DNA from: Candidatus Forterrea sp.
Lineage (GTDB): Archaea > Iainarchaeota > Iainarchaeia > Iainarchaeales > JAAZKV01
Direction of reading: 5' to 3'
Assembly (NCBI GenBank): GCA_020717885.1
Contig: DYDN01000016.1
Location: 1 to 13,430 of the forward strand
DNA: 13,430 bases
Shown: piece by piece, positions 1 to 5,536 of the stretch
Layout of the letters: the number at the start of each line of letters is the position of its first letter
How positions within the stretch are numbered: the first letter of the stretch is position 1
Notes under the pieces: model-generated
The model's input: the letters and a program-made list of their open reading frames with translations, nothing else
Databases searched by the model: none
What the model was told of the DNA's origin: nothing
Position numbers and translations under genes: made by a program

Positions 1-98
1 CAAAGTGGAAACCACTTTGGACCAAACTGATGCAAAAAATCAGGCATCTTAGCTCGCTTGAGCAAAACTTTAACTTTCCTAACCAACTTACAATTCAT
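1..98 (-). CDS. Probable transposase, N-terminal fragment cut by the window edge
   Basis: A minus-strand frame opens at an ATG (98-96) and stays open to the window edge, giving 32 residues that begin MNCKLVRKVKVLLKRAKMPD and continue FLHQFGPKWFPL. A perfect Shine-Dalgarno match, GAGGTGG (112-106), sits 7 nt before the ATG, and a stop (113-111) lies just upstream in the same frame, so the start is well fixed. The basic N-terminus followed by a 'MPxFLHxFGPK' pattern resembles, from memory, the N-termini of IS5/IS4-like DDE transposases. No catalytic residue is visible, so the family call is tentative. The gene would belong to an insertion element that lies mostly to the left of the window. It could also be another DNA-binding or unknown protein. 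Confidence 0.45.
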   Translation of the reverse strand, partial: MNCKLVRKVKVLLKRAKMPDFLHQFGPKWFPL

Positions 99-127
99 CA
101 GGAAACCACCTCAATTGGTTCACCCAA

Positions 128-167
128 CCCCAATAACCTAAACACTATTGGGGCATAAAAAAGCCCC
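128..167. other. Two mutually exclusive stem-loops in the spacer before the transposase-like gene
   Basis: CCCCAATA (128-135) can pair perfectly with TATTGGGG (146-153) around a 10-nt loop. The same GGGG run, extended to GGGGC (150-154), can instead pair with GCCCC (163-167) around an A-rich loop, and a short T run follows. The two helices share bases 150-153, so only one can form at a time. The element lies upstream of the minus-strand transposase-like gene and before the 5S promoter. It could be the terminal structure of an insertion element, part of a leader, or chance. The pairing is seen directly; any role is inferred. Confidence 0.4.
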
Positions 168-216
168 TTTACAAACAAAAACACGGACTTTCAACAAAGC
201 CGCCTTAAAGGCAACC

Positions 217-224
217 TTTATAAA
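217..224 (+). promoter_or_regulatory. TATA box of the 5S rRNA gene
   Basis: TTTATAAA is centred about 25 bp before position 245, where the 5S rRNA helix I begins. This is the normal archaeal TATA-to-start distance. It indicates that the 5S gene has its own promoter and is not read from a 16S-23S operon. Confidence 0.75.
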
Positions 225-244
225 CATTCCAATGCGCAATTTGT

Positions 245-365
245 ATGAAGGCGGCCAAACCGCGATGGAAACACCCGGACCCATTCCGAACCCGGAAGTT
301 AAGCATCACAAGGATTGGTCTTGGCACTGCACTACGTGTGGAGCCTGCCGAACGCTGCCTTCATT
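245..365 (+). rRNA. rrf: 5S ribosomal RNA
   Basis: The conserved 5S core is present: GGCGGCC near the 5' end, then ACACCCGGACCCATTCCGAA and CCCGGAAGTTAAGC, the loop B/C and helix III region shared by bacterial and archaeal 5S rRNAs. The ends are set by helix I: ATGAAGGC (245-252) pairs perfectly with GCCTTCAT (357-364), giving about 120 nt, the usual length. A TATA box lies one promoter distance upstream and a small stem-loop with a T-rich tail follows. No 23S or tRNA sequence is seen next to it, so this is an unlinked 5S locus, at least on this side. Exact ends may be off by one or two bases. Confidence 0.95.
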
Positions 366-376
366 AATATTTATTT

Positions 377-400
377 CTTGATTTTATATCAAGTTTTATT
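377..400 (+). terminator. Stem-loop with T-rich tail after the 5S rRNA
   Basis: CTTGAT (377-382) pairs with ATCAAG (388-393) around a 5-nt loop, followed by TTTTATT. The stem is short. In archaea T-runs themselves promote termination, and the whole stretch from 365 to 400 is T-rich, so termination here is plausible. Confidence 0.5.
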
Positions 401-459
401 CCGTGTCTTCTTGAGCGAACCCTTTTTAACAAAAAGAACCTTATCTTATTAGTGATTAA

Positions 460-762
460 ATGAAAGAAATCAAGTTTCTCGCGCCAAGCTGGAAAAAGCT
501 ATACTGGTTATTCATAGTTTTCCTTATCGCGGAAATATACAATAGTCTTATCGCCCCAATGGCGCCAAGCAGCGCAATAGCGCAATTTGTTTCATTTGTT
601 CTACACCCAATAAGTACAATCTTCTTACAGCAAAGAGGAGTGGAAATGGAGATAATTCTCCCAATCGCAAGAACAATTGATCTTATGTGGATGTATGTTG
701 TTGCATGCATTCTTGCCAAAGAAATTAGCAAAGAGAAAAGTGAAACTTCAGCGAAAAAGTGA
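460..762 (+). CDS. Small hypothetical membrane protein (100 aa)
   Basis: I do not recognise this protein. It shows two clear hydrophobic stretches, at about residues 12-32 and 66-86, with a shorter apolar stretch between them (about 38-56). The C-terminus is highly charged (KEISKEKSETSAKK), as expected of a cytoplasmic tail. A two- or three-span membrane protein is the simplest reading. The start ATG is preceded by GTGAT (452-456), a weak Shine-Dalgarno match very close to the start. TTTTTAAC (423-430) about 30 bp upstream may be a TATA box, giving a very short leader. The gene stands alone between 5S rRNA and ferredoxin, in the same direction. A 110-aa frame on the opposite strand covers the same bases, but the plus frame has the more protein-like composition and the better start context. 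Confidence 0.65.
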   Translation: MKEIKFLAPSWKKLYWLFIVFLIAEIYNSLIAPMAPSSAIAQFVSFVLHPISTIFLQQRGVEMEIILPIARTIDLMWMYVVACILAKEISKEKSETSAKK

Positions 763-772
763 GGGCGGAAAT

Positions 773-780
773 TATTTAAA
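773..780 (+). promoter_or_regulatory. TATA box of the ferredoxin gene
   Basis: TATTTAAA lies about 48 bp before the ferredoxin ATG, predicting a transcript start near 802 and a leader of about 22 nt. That leader contains the GAGGTGA ribosome-binding site (810-816, 7 nt from the ATG). Confidence 0.6.
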
Positions 781-823
781 CTCATCAACCCTACTTTTCA
801 AATAGTATAGAGGTGAGCTAAAA

Positions 824-1045
824 ATGGCATTCAAAATAATACAGGATCTTGGTGCGTGTATCGGCTGTGGAGCATGCGCGGCTATTTGCCCAACTGATTG
901 GAGATTCGAAGGAGACAAAGCAATACTTGTTGGCGGAAAGAAAGAAGGCAAGGTATTTGCAAAAGTAGTTAAAGAAGCGGGATGTAATAAAGATGTGGAA
1001 ACAGCTTGCCCTGTTAAGTGCATCAAAATAGAGCAGACAAAGTAA
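824..1045 (+). CDS. Ferredoxin, single [4Fe-4S] cluster type
   Basis: This is a 73-residue soluble electron carrier of the archaeal single-cluster ferredoxin type. The cluster motif C12-x2-C15-x2-C18 is followed later by C62-P, and together these four cysteines match the usual ligands. C22 and C54 sit where Thermococcus/Pyrococcus-type ferredoxins carry a structural disulfide: the C54-C62 spacing of eight is the same, from memory of that family. An extra cysteine, C66, lies just after C62-P. The length fits the family (about 60-75 aa). The start is supported by GAGGTGA 7 nt upstream. The gene has its own promoter and a strong terminator, so it is monocistronic. Its redox partners cannot be told from the window. 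Confidence 0.92.
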   Translation: MAFKIIQDLGACIGCGACAAICPTDWRFEGDKAILVGGKKEGKVFAKVVKEAGCNKDVETACPVKCIKIEQTK

Positions 1046-1055
1046 CATTTTCTTG

Positions 1056-1093
1056 CTTGTGGTGGAAAACCATCACAAGAAATAATTTTTTTT
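1056..1093 (+). terminator. Strong hairpin plus U8 terminator of the ferredoxin gene
   Basis: A ten-pair stem (1056-1065 with 1070-1079, one G-U pair) closes an AAAA loop and is followed by AAATAA and then eight T (1086-1093). It lies 10 nt after the ferredoxin stop and looks like a classical intrinsic terminator. A few A's separate stem and U-run. The endonuclease-like gene ends head-on at 1135, so this site also guards against read-through into it. Confidence 0.75.
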
Positions 1094-1134
1094 ATTAATT
1101 TCTGAGCTTAAGCAAAGTAAAGAGTGCAAAAGAT

Positions 1135-1974
1135 TTATAGTTCCTCAAATGTTCTCTTCAAAAGTAGTGCATCCTCTTCAATATTTGGGGATTCGCAAAC
1201 AATTAAGCCAGCGCAATTAAAATCTTTTAGCGCCTGCATTAATTCCTTGTACTTAAAATCTGATTCCGCAAGCACTAGGTGATTCTTCTCACCTTTCTTG
1301 GAGTAAGCAATTCCTGAAACGTGGCAATGCAAGTTTTTCAAGAAATCTTTTCCAAGAACTTTTTCGGATTTCTCAAGCTCTGCGCGGAATTCTTCATAAG
1401 AATTAAGTTTTCCTCCTGAGCGAGCATGAAGGTGAGAAAAATCAATGCACGGCAGAACTTGGTCGAGCTTGGAGGAAAGTGAGAGGAGTTCATCAAGCGA
1501 ACCGAATTGTGTGCCTTTTCCCGTTGTCTCGGGGCGAACCAAAATTTTGTTTTTTGTGGAACGGAGTTCGGAGATTATTTCCTCCAGTTGGACTTTAATA
1601 TTTGAAAAAGTCTTTGCGGGAGAATCTTTAAGGTAAAACCCGGCATGGAATGTCATTGAGAATGCCCCGCTTTCTTCCGCGCGGCGAGCAGAGGCAAGCA
1701 CTCGCTGAACTGAAGCCGCAAGTTTGTCTTTCTCCACCGCATTAAGATTAATGTAATAAGAACCGTGGCAGGAAAGGGTAAGCTCGTTTTCCTCAACTTT
1801 TTTCTTCACAAGCGGGGCTTTTTCCGCTGAAATATTCACGGAGTGAACAAACTCAAGTTCCATTCCATTTAAACCAAGGGATTTTACGTGCGAAAGCCCG
1901 TCAAGGGTGGTATGTGGGGGTGGCGTACTTATTGGAATTCCAGCGGTAGCGAAAAGGAGTTTTTTGAATGCCAT
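1135..1974 (-). CDS. nfo: Endonuclease IV-like (AP endonuclease) TIM-barrel protein
   Basis: The 279-residue product has the AP endonuclease 2 / endonuclease IV fold, whose members cut DNA 5' to abasic sites in base-excision repair. Metal-ligand motifs run in the expected order: CHGSYY (H70), FHAGFY (H110), RPETTGKG (E149), CIDFSH (D178, H181), LHCHVSG (H218), NHL (H232) and VCESP (E261). The length matches the family (about 280 aa). In E. coli Nfo an Asp lies two residues before the H232 equivalent; here that place is K230, so that ligand seems changed. A longer frame begins at 2019, but I prefer the ATG at 1974: it fits the family N-terminus, and a TATA-like TTTATTAA (2001-1994) lies about 24 bp upstream, as for a leaderless mRNA. 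The gene is divergent from STT3. Isomerases share this fold, so enzymatic role is likely but not proven. Confidence 0.82.
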   Translation of the reverse strand: MAFKKLLFATAGIPISTPPPHTTLDGLSHVKSLGLNGMELEFVHSVNISAEKAPLVKKKVEENELTLSCHGSYYINLNAVEKDKLAASVQRVLASARRAEESGAFSMTFHAGFYLKDSPAKTFSNIKVQLEEIISELRSTKNKILVRPETTGKGTQFGSLDELLSLSSKLDQVLPCIDFSHLHARSGGKLNSYEEFRAELEKSEKVLGKDFLKNLHCHVSGIAYSKKGEKNHLVLAESDFKYKELMQALKDFNCAGLIVCESPNIEEDALLLKRTFEEL

Positions 1975-1993
1975 GAAGTGAATGGGTTGTATG

Positions 1994-2001
1994 TTAATAA
2001 A
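1994..2001 (-). promoter_or_regulatory. TATA box of the endonuclease IV-like gene
   Basis: On the minus strand TTTATTAA, within an AT-rich run, is centred about 24 bp before the ATG at 1974. This spacing puts the transcript start at the ATG itself, so the mRNA is probably leaderless. No Shine-Dalgarno site precedes that ATG. Confidence 0.55.
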
Positions 2002-2074
2002 AAATAAGTAGTAGAACAAAATTGGGCTAAGAGTAATTGAAAATAAAGAGAAAAGTTTTTTTCTGGTAAAATGC

Positions 2075-2082
2075 TTTTTAAA
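2075..2082 (+). promoter_or_regulatory. TATA box of the STT3 gene
   Basis: TTTTTAAA is centred about 29 bp before the STT3 ATG at 2108, so the leader would be only a few bases. There is no Shine-Dalgarno match. Together with the minus-strand TATA at 1994-2001 it makes a compact divergent promoter pair between repair and glycosylation genes. Confidence 0.6.
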
Positions 2083-2107
2083 GCGTTGCGTTCTGTATTA
2101 ATCCGTT

Positions 2108-4387
2108 ATGGAAACTCCTTCTGGCGGGGAAAATAAGGGAAATTCTCATTCTGAGCACGCACGTGCTCTCCACGAACACGCTGTAGAACACGCACATGCG
2201 GTTCATAAAAAGCATGAAGGGCATAAACACGAACACCATAGTGAACACAAACACTCACTCTCACACCATTCACCTTCAGCCCCCTCAAGCAGCAGCGCAT
2301 TTGATAAAGCAAAATCTTTTTTGTGGGAGCATAGAGTAATTATTGTTCTTTTAATAGCAATTTTCTTAATCGCATTTGGAATAAGGGGCCACCTATTGAG
2401 ATACCACTACTTATTCGAATTTGATGCATTTTACCACGCAAGACTTGTGGAACAACTTGTGACACAGGGGCACATAATCAGCCCTGATCCTATGGTTTAC
2501 TATGAGGTTGCAGGAGGAGTGGCAGCACAGCCTTGGTCGCTTTATCACACAATAAGTCAGGCGTTTTATTACTTACTTTCACTTGGTCAGCCTTACAACA
2601 AAGATCTCCTCATGTTTTCAATGCAACTAAACCCAGTTGTATTTGGTTCGCTAATATGCATAATTATGTATTTCCTCGGAAAGGAAGTTTTTAACAGCAG
2701 AAGAATTGGATTACTTACCGCATTCATTGCAGCGGTAACTCCCGCATTTGCATATAGAACAATGGCGGGTGCGCAGGGAGATAACGCATTTGGATTCCTT
2801 TGGATGGTAATAGGATTCCTTTTCTTTGTGCGTGCAGTAAAAAATAACTCGCTTGATAGGGCAACACTGATTAATACCGCAATCGCGGGGATTTTCTTCG
2901 GGTTAATGTCAATGACCTGGAGAATGTACCTCTTAATCCCTCTGATTATAATTGGATACTTTATATTTGCAATAATGCTTATAGCGAGTAAACAGGAAGA
3001 CACTTCCTCTTCAATAAAAGGAAATCATGCATTTGCCTTTTTAATAAAAACTCTTATTGCAATGGTAATATTCCATATAATATCCTATGCTTACGGAGAA
3101 GACTGGATTTCTGACGCCTTGGGATATGTTGCAAGGGCAATGCACCTTGATCAGACAATTGTATTAATTGGAACCATGGTTGTTTCGGCAATAGTTGCGG
3201 TACTAAGTATCTTCTTTATCACAAAACTTAAGCCGGAAACAAAGAAATATATCCCGTTCATTGTAATCACTGGACTATACGTCGGACTAATTGTCATGGC
3301 AATTGTATTTGCTGCAATTCCTGATCTTTCTGACAGAACATCTATTAGTAGTATGGTTGGGGAAGAAAGTGTCGGCCACAACTTTTTTGGCACAAAATAT
3401 AATTCACTTATACTTTTCCCAATAGTTGCACTTTTCTTTTTCCCTTTAAGTATCTGGCTCTTTAGGGATAAAAAGGATTATCATACTGGAATAATTTTCT
3501 TTTTGTGGACAATAATAACCCTCTTTATGGCGTGGTATACACTGAAATTTACTTTTGTTTTTGGTTTGGCAATCGCACCAGCAACAGCAATAACAATTTA
3601 TGTTCTATTTGAGGGACTGAAGAAATTTGAGATACCAAAGGGGCTTGAGGCAAAAATTATTTTTGTGGTTATTTTCTTCCTTGTAGTCCTTGGCGTTGGG
3701 GCCTCAGCAAGATTCTTCCCTGATTATGTTCCATATGTGGATGAAAACCAGCAGTGGCAGGCTGCGCAGCAGTGGATAATAACTAACACCCCAACTGACG
3801 CGAAGTTCTTTAACTGGTGGGACCAAGGGCACATATTAGCATTCACTACTGACAGAAAATACTCTACTGATAATAGAAATGCCTCGGGGTGGGCAAACAA
3901 GGAGCTCGCTGAATTTGTGACAACAACTGATACGAACAGGGGATACATAATAGCGTCTAAAGAAATTGGTGCGGATTATTTAATACTTGAGTCCGGAATG
4001 TTTAACGATGCCCCAACTTTTGAGTTTTATGTTGTTGATAAAATTGATTCAAAACTCGTGCAGAAATACAGTGCCGCAGGCTCATACAGGGTGCTTGACT
4101 GCAGCAATATTGACAATAACAGTCCAAACGTTTCCTGCGGAGGCAATTCAATAGGCGCAAGCGACTGGAACAAATTATCAACAAAATGGAAACAGGTGCC
4201 TGATGACTTCCAAAACGGCTCCCTGCCTTTGTTCTATTATAGAACAAATGACCAGCTGCTTGTAATGAACAATATAATGAATAACATTAATTTGACAAAG
4301 GTTTGGACAAACAGCGACGAAACCAGCAAATATTACGAGCAGGTTTATTCCAACAAAGGAATAAAGATCTTCAAAATAAAGAAATAA
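2108..4387 (+). CDS. aglB: Dolichyl-(di)phosphate-linked glycan transferase STT3/AglB
   Basis: This 759-residue membrane enzyme would transfer a lipid-linked glycan onto Asn in N-x-S/T sequons outside the cytoplasmic membrane. About 13 hydrophobic segments span residues 77-510, followed by a soluble domain. FEFDAFYHAR (D106) is the first-loop metal-binding Asp motif, GAQGDNAFG (D225) the second Asp site, and SMVGEES (E419/E420) lies where the TIxE/SVSE loop is expected. The signature WWDYG motif appears as WWDQG (570-574), with Gln for Tyr. The helix after it lacks a clear DK or MI motif. Residues 1-76 are an unusual cytoplasmic tail with 16 His between positions 14 and 54, then a Ser/Pro-rich stretch. 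Length fits archaeal AglB (about 700-1000 aa). The start is fixed by the near-leaderless promoter. It is transcribed alone, upstream of the PNPT gene. Confidence 0.93.
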   Translation: METPSGGENKGNSHSEHARALHEHAVEHAHAVHKKHEGHKHEHHSEHKHSLSHHSPSAPSSSSAFDKAKSFLWEHRVIIVLLIAIFLIAFGIRGHLLRYHYLFEFDAFYHARLVEQLVTQGHIISPDPMVYYEVAGGVAAQPWSLYHTISQAFYYLLSLGQPYNKDLLMFSMQLNPVVFGSLICIIMYFLGKEVFNSRRIGLLTAFIAAVTPAFAYRTMAGAQGDNAFGFLWMVIGFLFFVRAVKNNSLDRATLINTAIAGIFFGLMSMTWRMYLLIPLIIIGYFIFAIMLIASKQEDTSSSIKGNHAFAFLIKTLIAMVIFHIISYAYGEDWISDALGYVARAMHLDQTIVLIGTMVVSAIVAVLSIFFITKLKPETKKYIPFIVITGLYVGLIVMAIVFAAIPDLSDRTSISSMVGEESVGHNFFGTKYNSLILFPIVALFFFPLSIWLFRDKKDYHTGIIFFLWTIITLFMAWYTLKFTFVFGLAIAPATAITIYVLFEGLKKFEIPKGLEAKIIFVVIFFLVVLGVGASARFFPDYVPYVDENQQWQAAQQWIITNTPTDAKFFNWWDQGHILAFTTDRKYSTDNRNASGWANKELAEFVTTTDTNRGYIIASKEIGADYLILESGMFNDAPTFEFYVVDKIDSKLVQKYSAAGSYRVLDCSNIDNNSPNVSCGGNSIGASDWNKLSTKWKQVPDDFQNGSLPLFYYRTNDQLLVMNNIMNNINLTKVWTNSDETSKYYEQVYSNKGIKIFKIKK

Positions 4388-4466
4388 CCAAACATCATTT
4401 GCACTTTTTCTTAATAATTCAAATAAAGTAGCTTCATTTTTTCTCCCAAAAAATCGTACCAAGTCG

Positions 4467-4474
4467 TTTATAAA
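4467..4474 (+). promoter_or_regulatory. TATA box of the PNPT gene
   Basis: TTTATAAA is centred 25-26 bp before the ATG at 4496. The predicted transcript starts at the ATG, that is, a leaderless mRNA. No Shine-Dalgarno match is placed to serve this ATG. A separate promoter means this gene need not depend on STT3 read-through. Confidence 0.7.
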
Positions 4475-4495
4475 TAAAAAAAAGCCTCCTTTATT

Positions 4496-5485
4496 ATGCT
4501 TTCAATAATTATACCTCTCATACTTGCACTCATAAGCGTGCTTCTCATAATGCCCCCATTCATACGGAGAATGCGCGCACAAGGGTTCCTTGGAAAGGAC
4601 ATGAATAAGTACAGCAGACCAAAAGTAGCAGAACTGGGGGGGGTGGTGGTTTTTTTAGGTTTTAGTTTTGGAATATTCTCGGCTATTTTTCTCTCAACAT
4701 ACCTTCATGCATTCACAATTGAGCTTAGTGTTCTGCTAGCGGGGTTCTCAACAATCGCAATGATATGCTTTATCGGGTTCATTGATGATATTATTGGGTG
4801 GAAAAAAGGAATTCGGCAGTGGCAACACGCACTATTTCCAATAATTGCGGCGCTCCCTTTAATGGCAATTGCGGCTGGAGAAACCGCCATGGTTATTCCG
4901 TTTATTGGACAAATCCAGCTTGGAATAATTTATTCGCTTATAATAATTCCAATCGGAGTAACAGGAGCAAGTAACGCATTTAATATGCTTGCTGGATTTA
5001 ATGGTCTTGAGGCGGGACAGGGAATAATTCTCACTACCACCCTCACAATAATTGCTCTACTCTCCGGACAAATAACTGCGGCACTATTTGGAATCGCAAT
5101 GATAGGCGCATTAATTGCTTTCCTCAGATTCAACTGGTTTCCTGCAAGAATATTTGGGGGGGACTCACTTACCCTCATGGTTGGAGCTAACCTTGCGGTG
5201 ATGAGCATAATTGGAAACATGGAAAGTGTTGGTCTGCTGATTGTAGCACTGTTCATAATTGAATTCTTAATTAAAGCAAAGCATAAATTCCAAAGCGAAT
5301 GCTTTGGGCGCCCAAATAAAAAGAATCAGCTCTCTGCAAGCTCTAAAGGCGGTTCGCTAACCCAACTTGTTCTGCGTCTGGGCAAAGGAAGATTTACTGA
5401 ACAAAAAACCACTGCAATCATACTTGGGCTGCAGGCACTGCTCTGCTGCACAATAATAATAGTGTACCTACTCAAGTTTATATAA
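4496..5485 (+). CDS. Polyprenyl-phosphate GlcNAc-1-phosphate transferase family (AglH/ALG7/MraY-like)
   Basis: This 329-residue, roughly ten-span membrane enzyme belongs to the PNPT family, which moves a sugar-1-phosphate (GlcNAc-1-P in ALG7, WecA and AglH) from a UDP-sugar onto dolichyl or undecaprenyl phosphate. It would commit the first step of glycan assembly on the cytoplasmic face. Family motifs occur in order: RPKVAELGG near residue 40, FIDDIIGW with the Mg-binding D97-D98, NAFNMLAGFNGLEAG with N160, N163 and N169, and FGGDS with D223. The last cytoplasmic loop (KAKHKFQSECFGRPNKK, then GSLTQLVLRLGKGRF) looks more like eukaryotic ALG7 and archaeal AglH than the HHHFE loop of MraY; this judgment is from memory. 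A G8 tract (4636-4643) and a G7 tract (5156-5162) lie within the coding frame. The sugar is inferred, not proven. Confidence 0.88.
   Translation: MLSIIIPLILALISVLLIMPPFIRRMRAQGFLGKDMNKYSRPKVAELGGVVVFLGFSFGIFSAIFLSTYLHAFTIELSVLLAGFSTIAMICFIGFIDDIIGWKKGIRQWQHALFPIIAALPLMAIAAGETAMVIPFIGQIQLGIIYSLIIIPIGVTGASNAFNMLAGFNGLEAGQGIILTTTLTIIALLSGQITAALFGIAMIGALIAFLRFNWFPARIFGGDSLTLMVGANLAVMSIIGNMESVGLLIVALFIIEFLIKAKHKFQSECFGRPNKKNQLSASSKGGSLTQLVLRLGKGRFTEQKTTAIILGLQALLCCTIIIVYLLKFI
5477..5485 (+). promoter_or_regulatory. TATA box of the fucosyltransferase operon, inside the end of the PNPT gene
   Basis: TTTATATAA makes up the last two codons and stop of the PNPT gene and is also a near-ideal archaeal TATA box. 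It predicts a start near 5507 and a leader of about 30 nt before the ATG at 5537, which contains AGGT (5526-5529) at Shine-Dalgarno distance. Confidence 0.55.
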
Positions 5486-5488
5486 TTC

Positions 5489-5507
5489 AAACAAGCTAGT
5501 TTGTTTT
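5489..5507 (+). terminator. Weak stem-loop after the PNPT gene
   Basis: AAACAAG (5489-5495) pairs with TTTGTTT (5500-5506), with one G-U pair, around a CTAG loop. Only four T's close the element, so termination would be partial. Some read-through into the next operon is likely. Confidence 0.35.
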
Positions 5508-5536
5508 AAGGGTTAACTAAAATCCAGGTTGATTTG

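Noticed and set aside
1..20. Perfect 8-bp hairpin with AAA loop at the window start
   Set aside because: It lies inside the transposase-like reading frame, encodes part of FGPKWFPL, and has no U-run, so a terminator or RNA gene is not supported.
27..63. Box C/D-like elements and small hairpins suggesting a small RNA
   Set aside because: The C box match (CTGATGC) is imperfect, no clear D/D' pair follows at the right distance, and the minus-strand coding frame with a perfect ribosome-binding site explains the region.
148..381. A 77-aa plus-strand frame spanning the 5S gene
   Set aside because: It runs through the whole 5S rRNA, whose conserved core and perfect helix I explain the sequence; the translation has no protein character.
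456..788. A 110-aa minus-strand frame opposite the small membrane protein
   Set aside because: Its start context is poor and its composition looks like an antisense shadow; the plus frame has a typical charged tail and a plausible promoter.
2106..2312. A minus-strand frame rich in Cys, Val and Arg opposite the STT3 tail
   Set aside because: It is the antisense of the His codons (CAC/CAT) of the STT3 tail, which continues in frame into the membrane domain.
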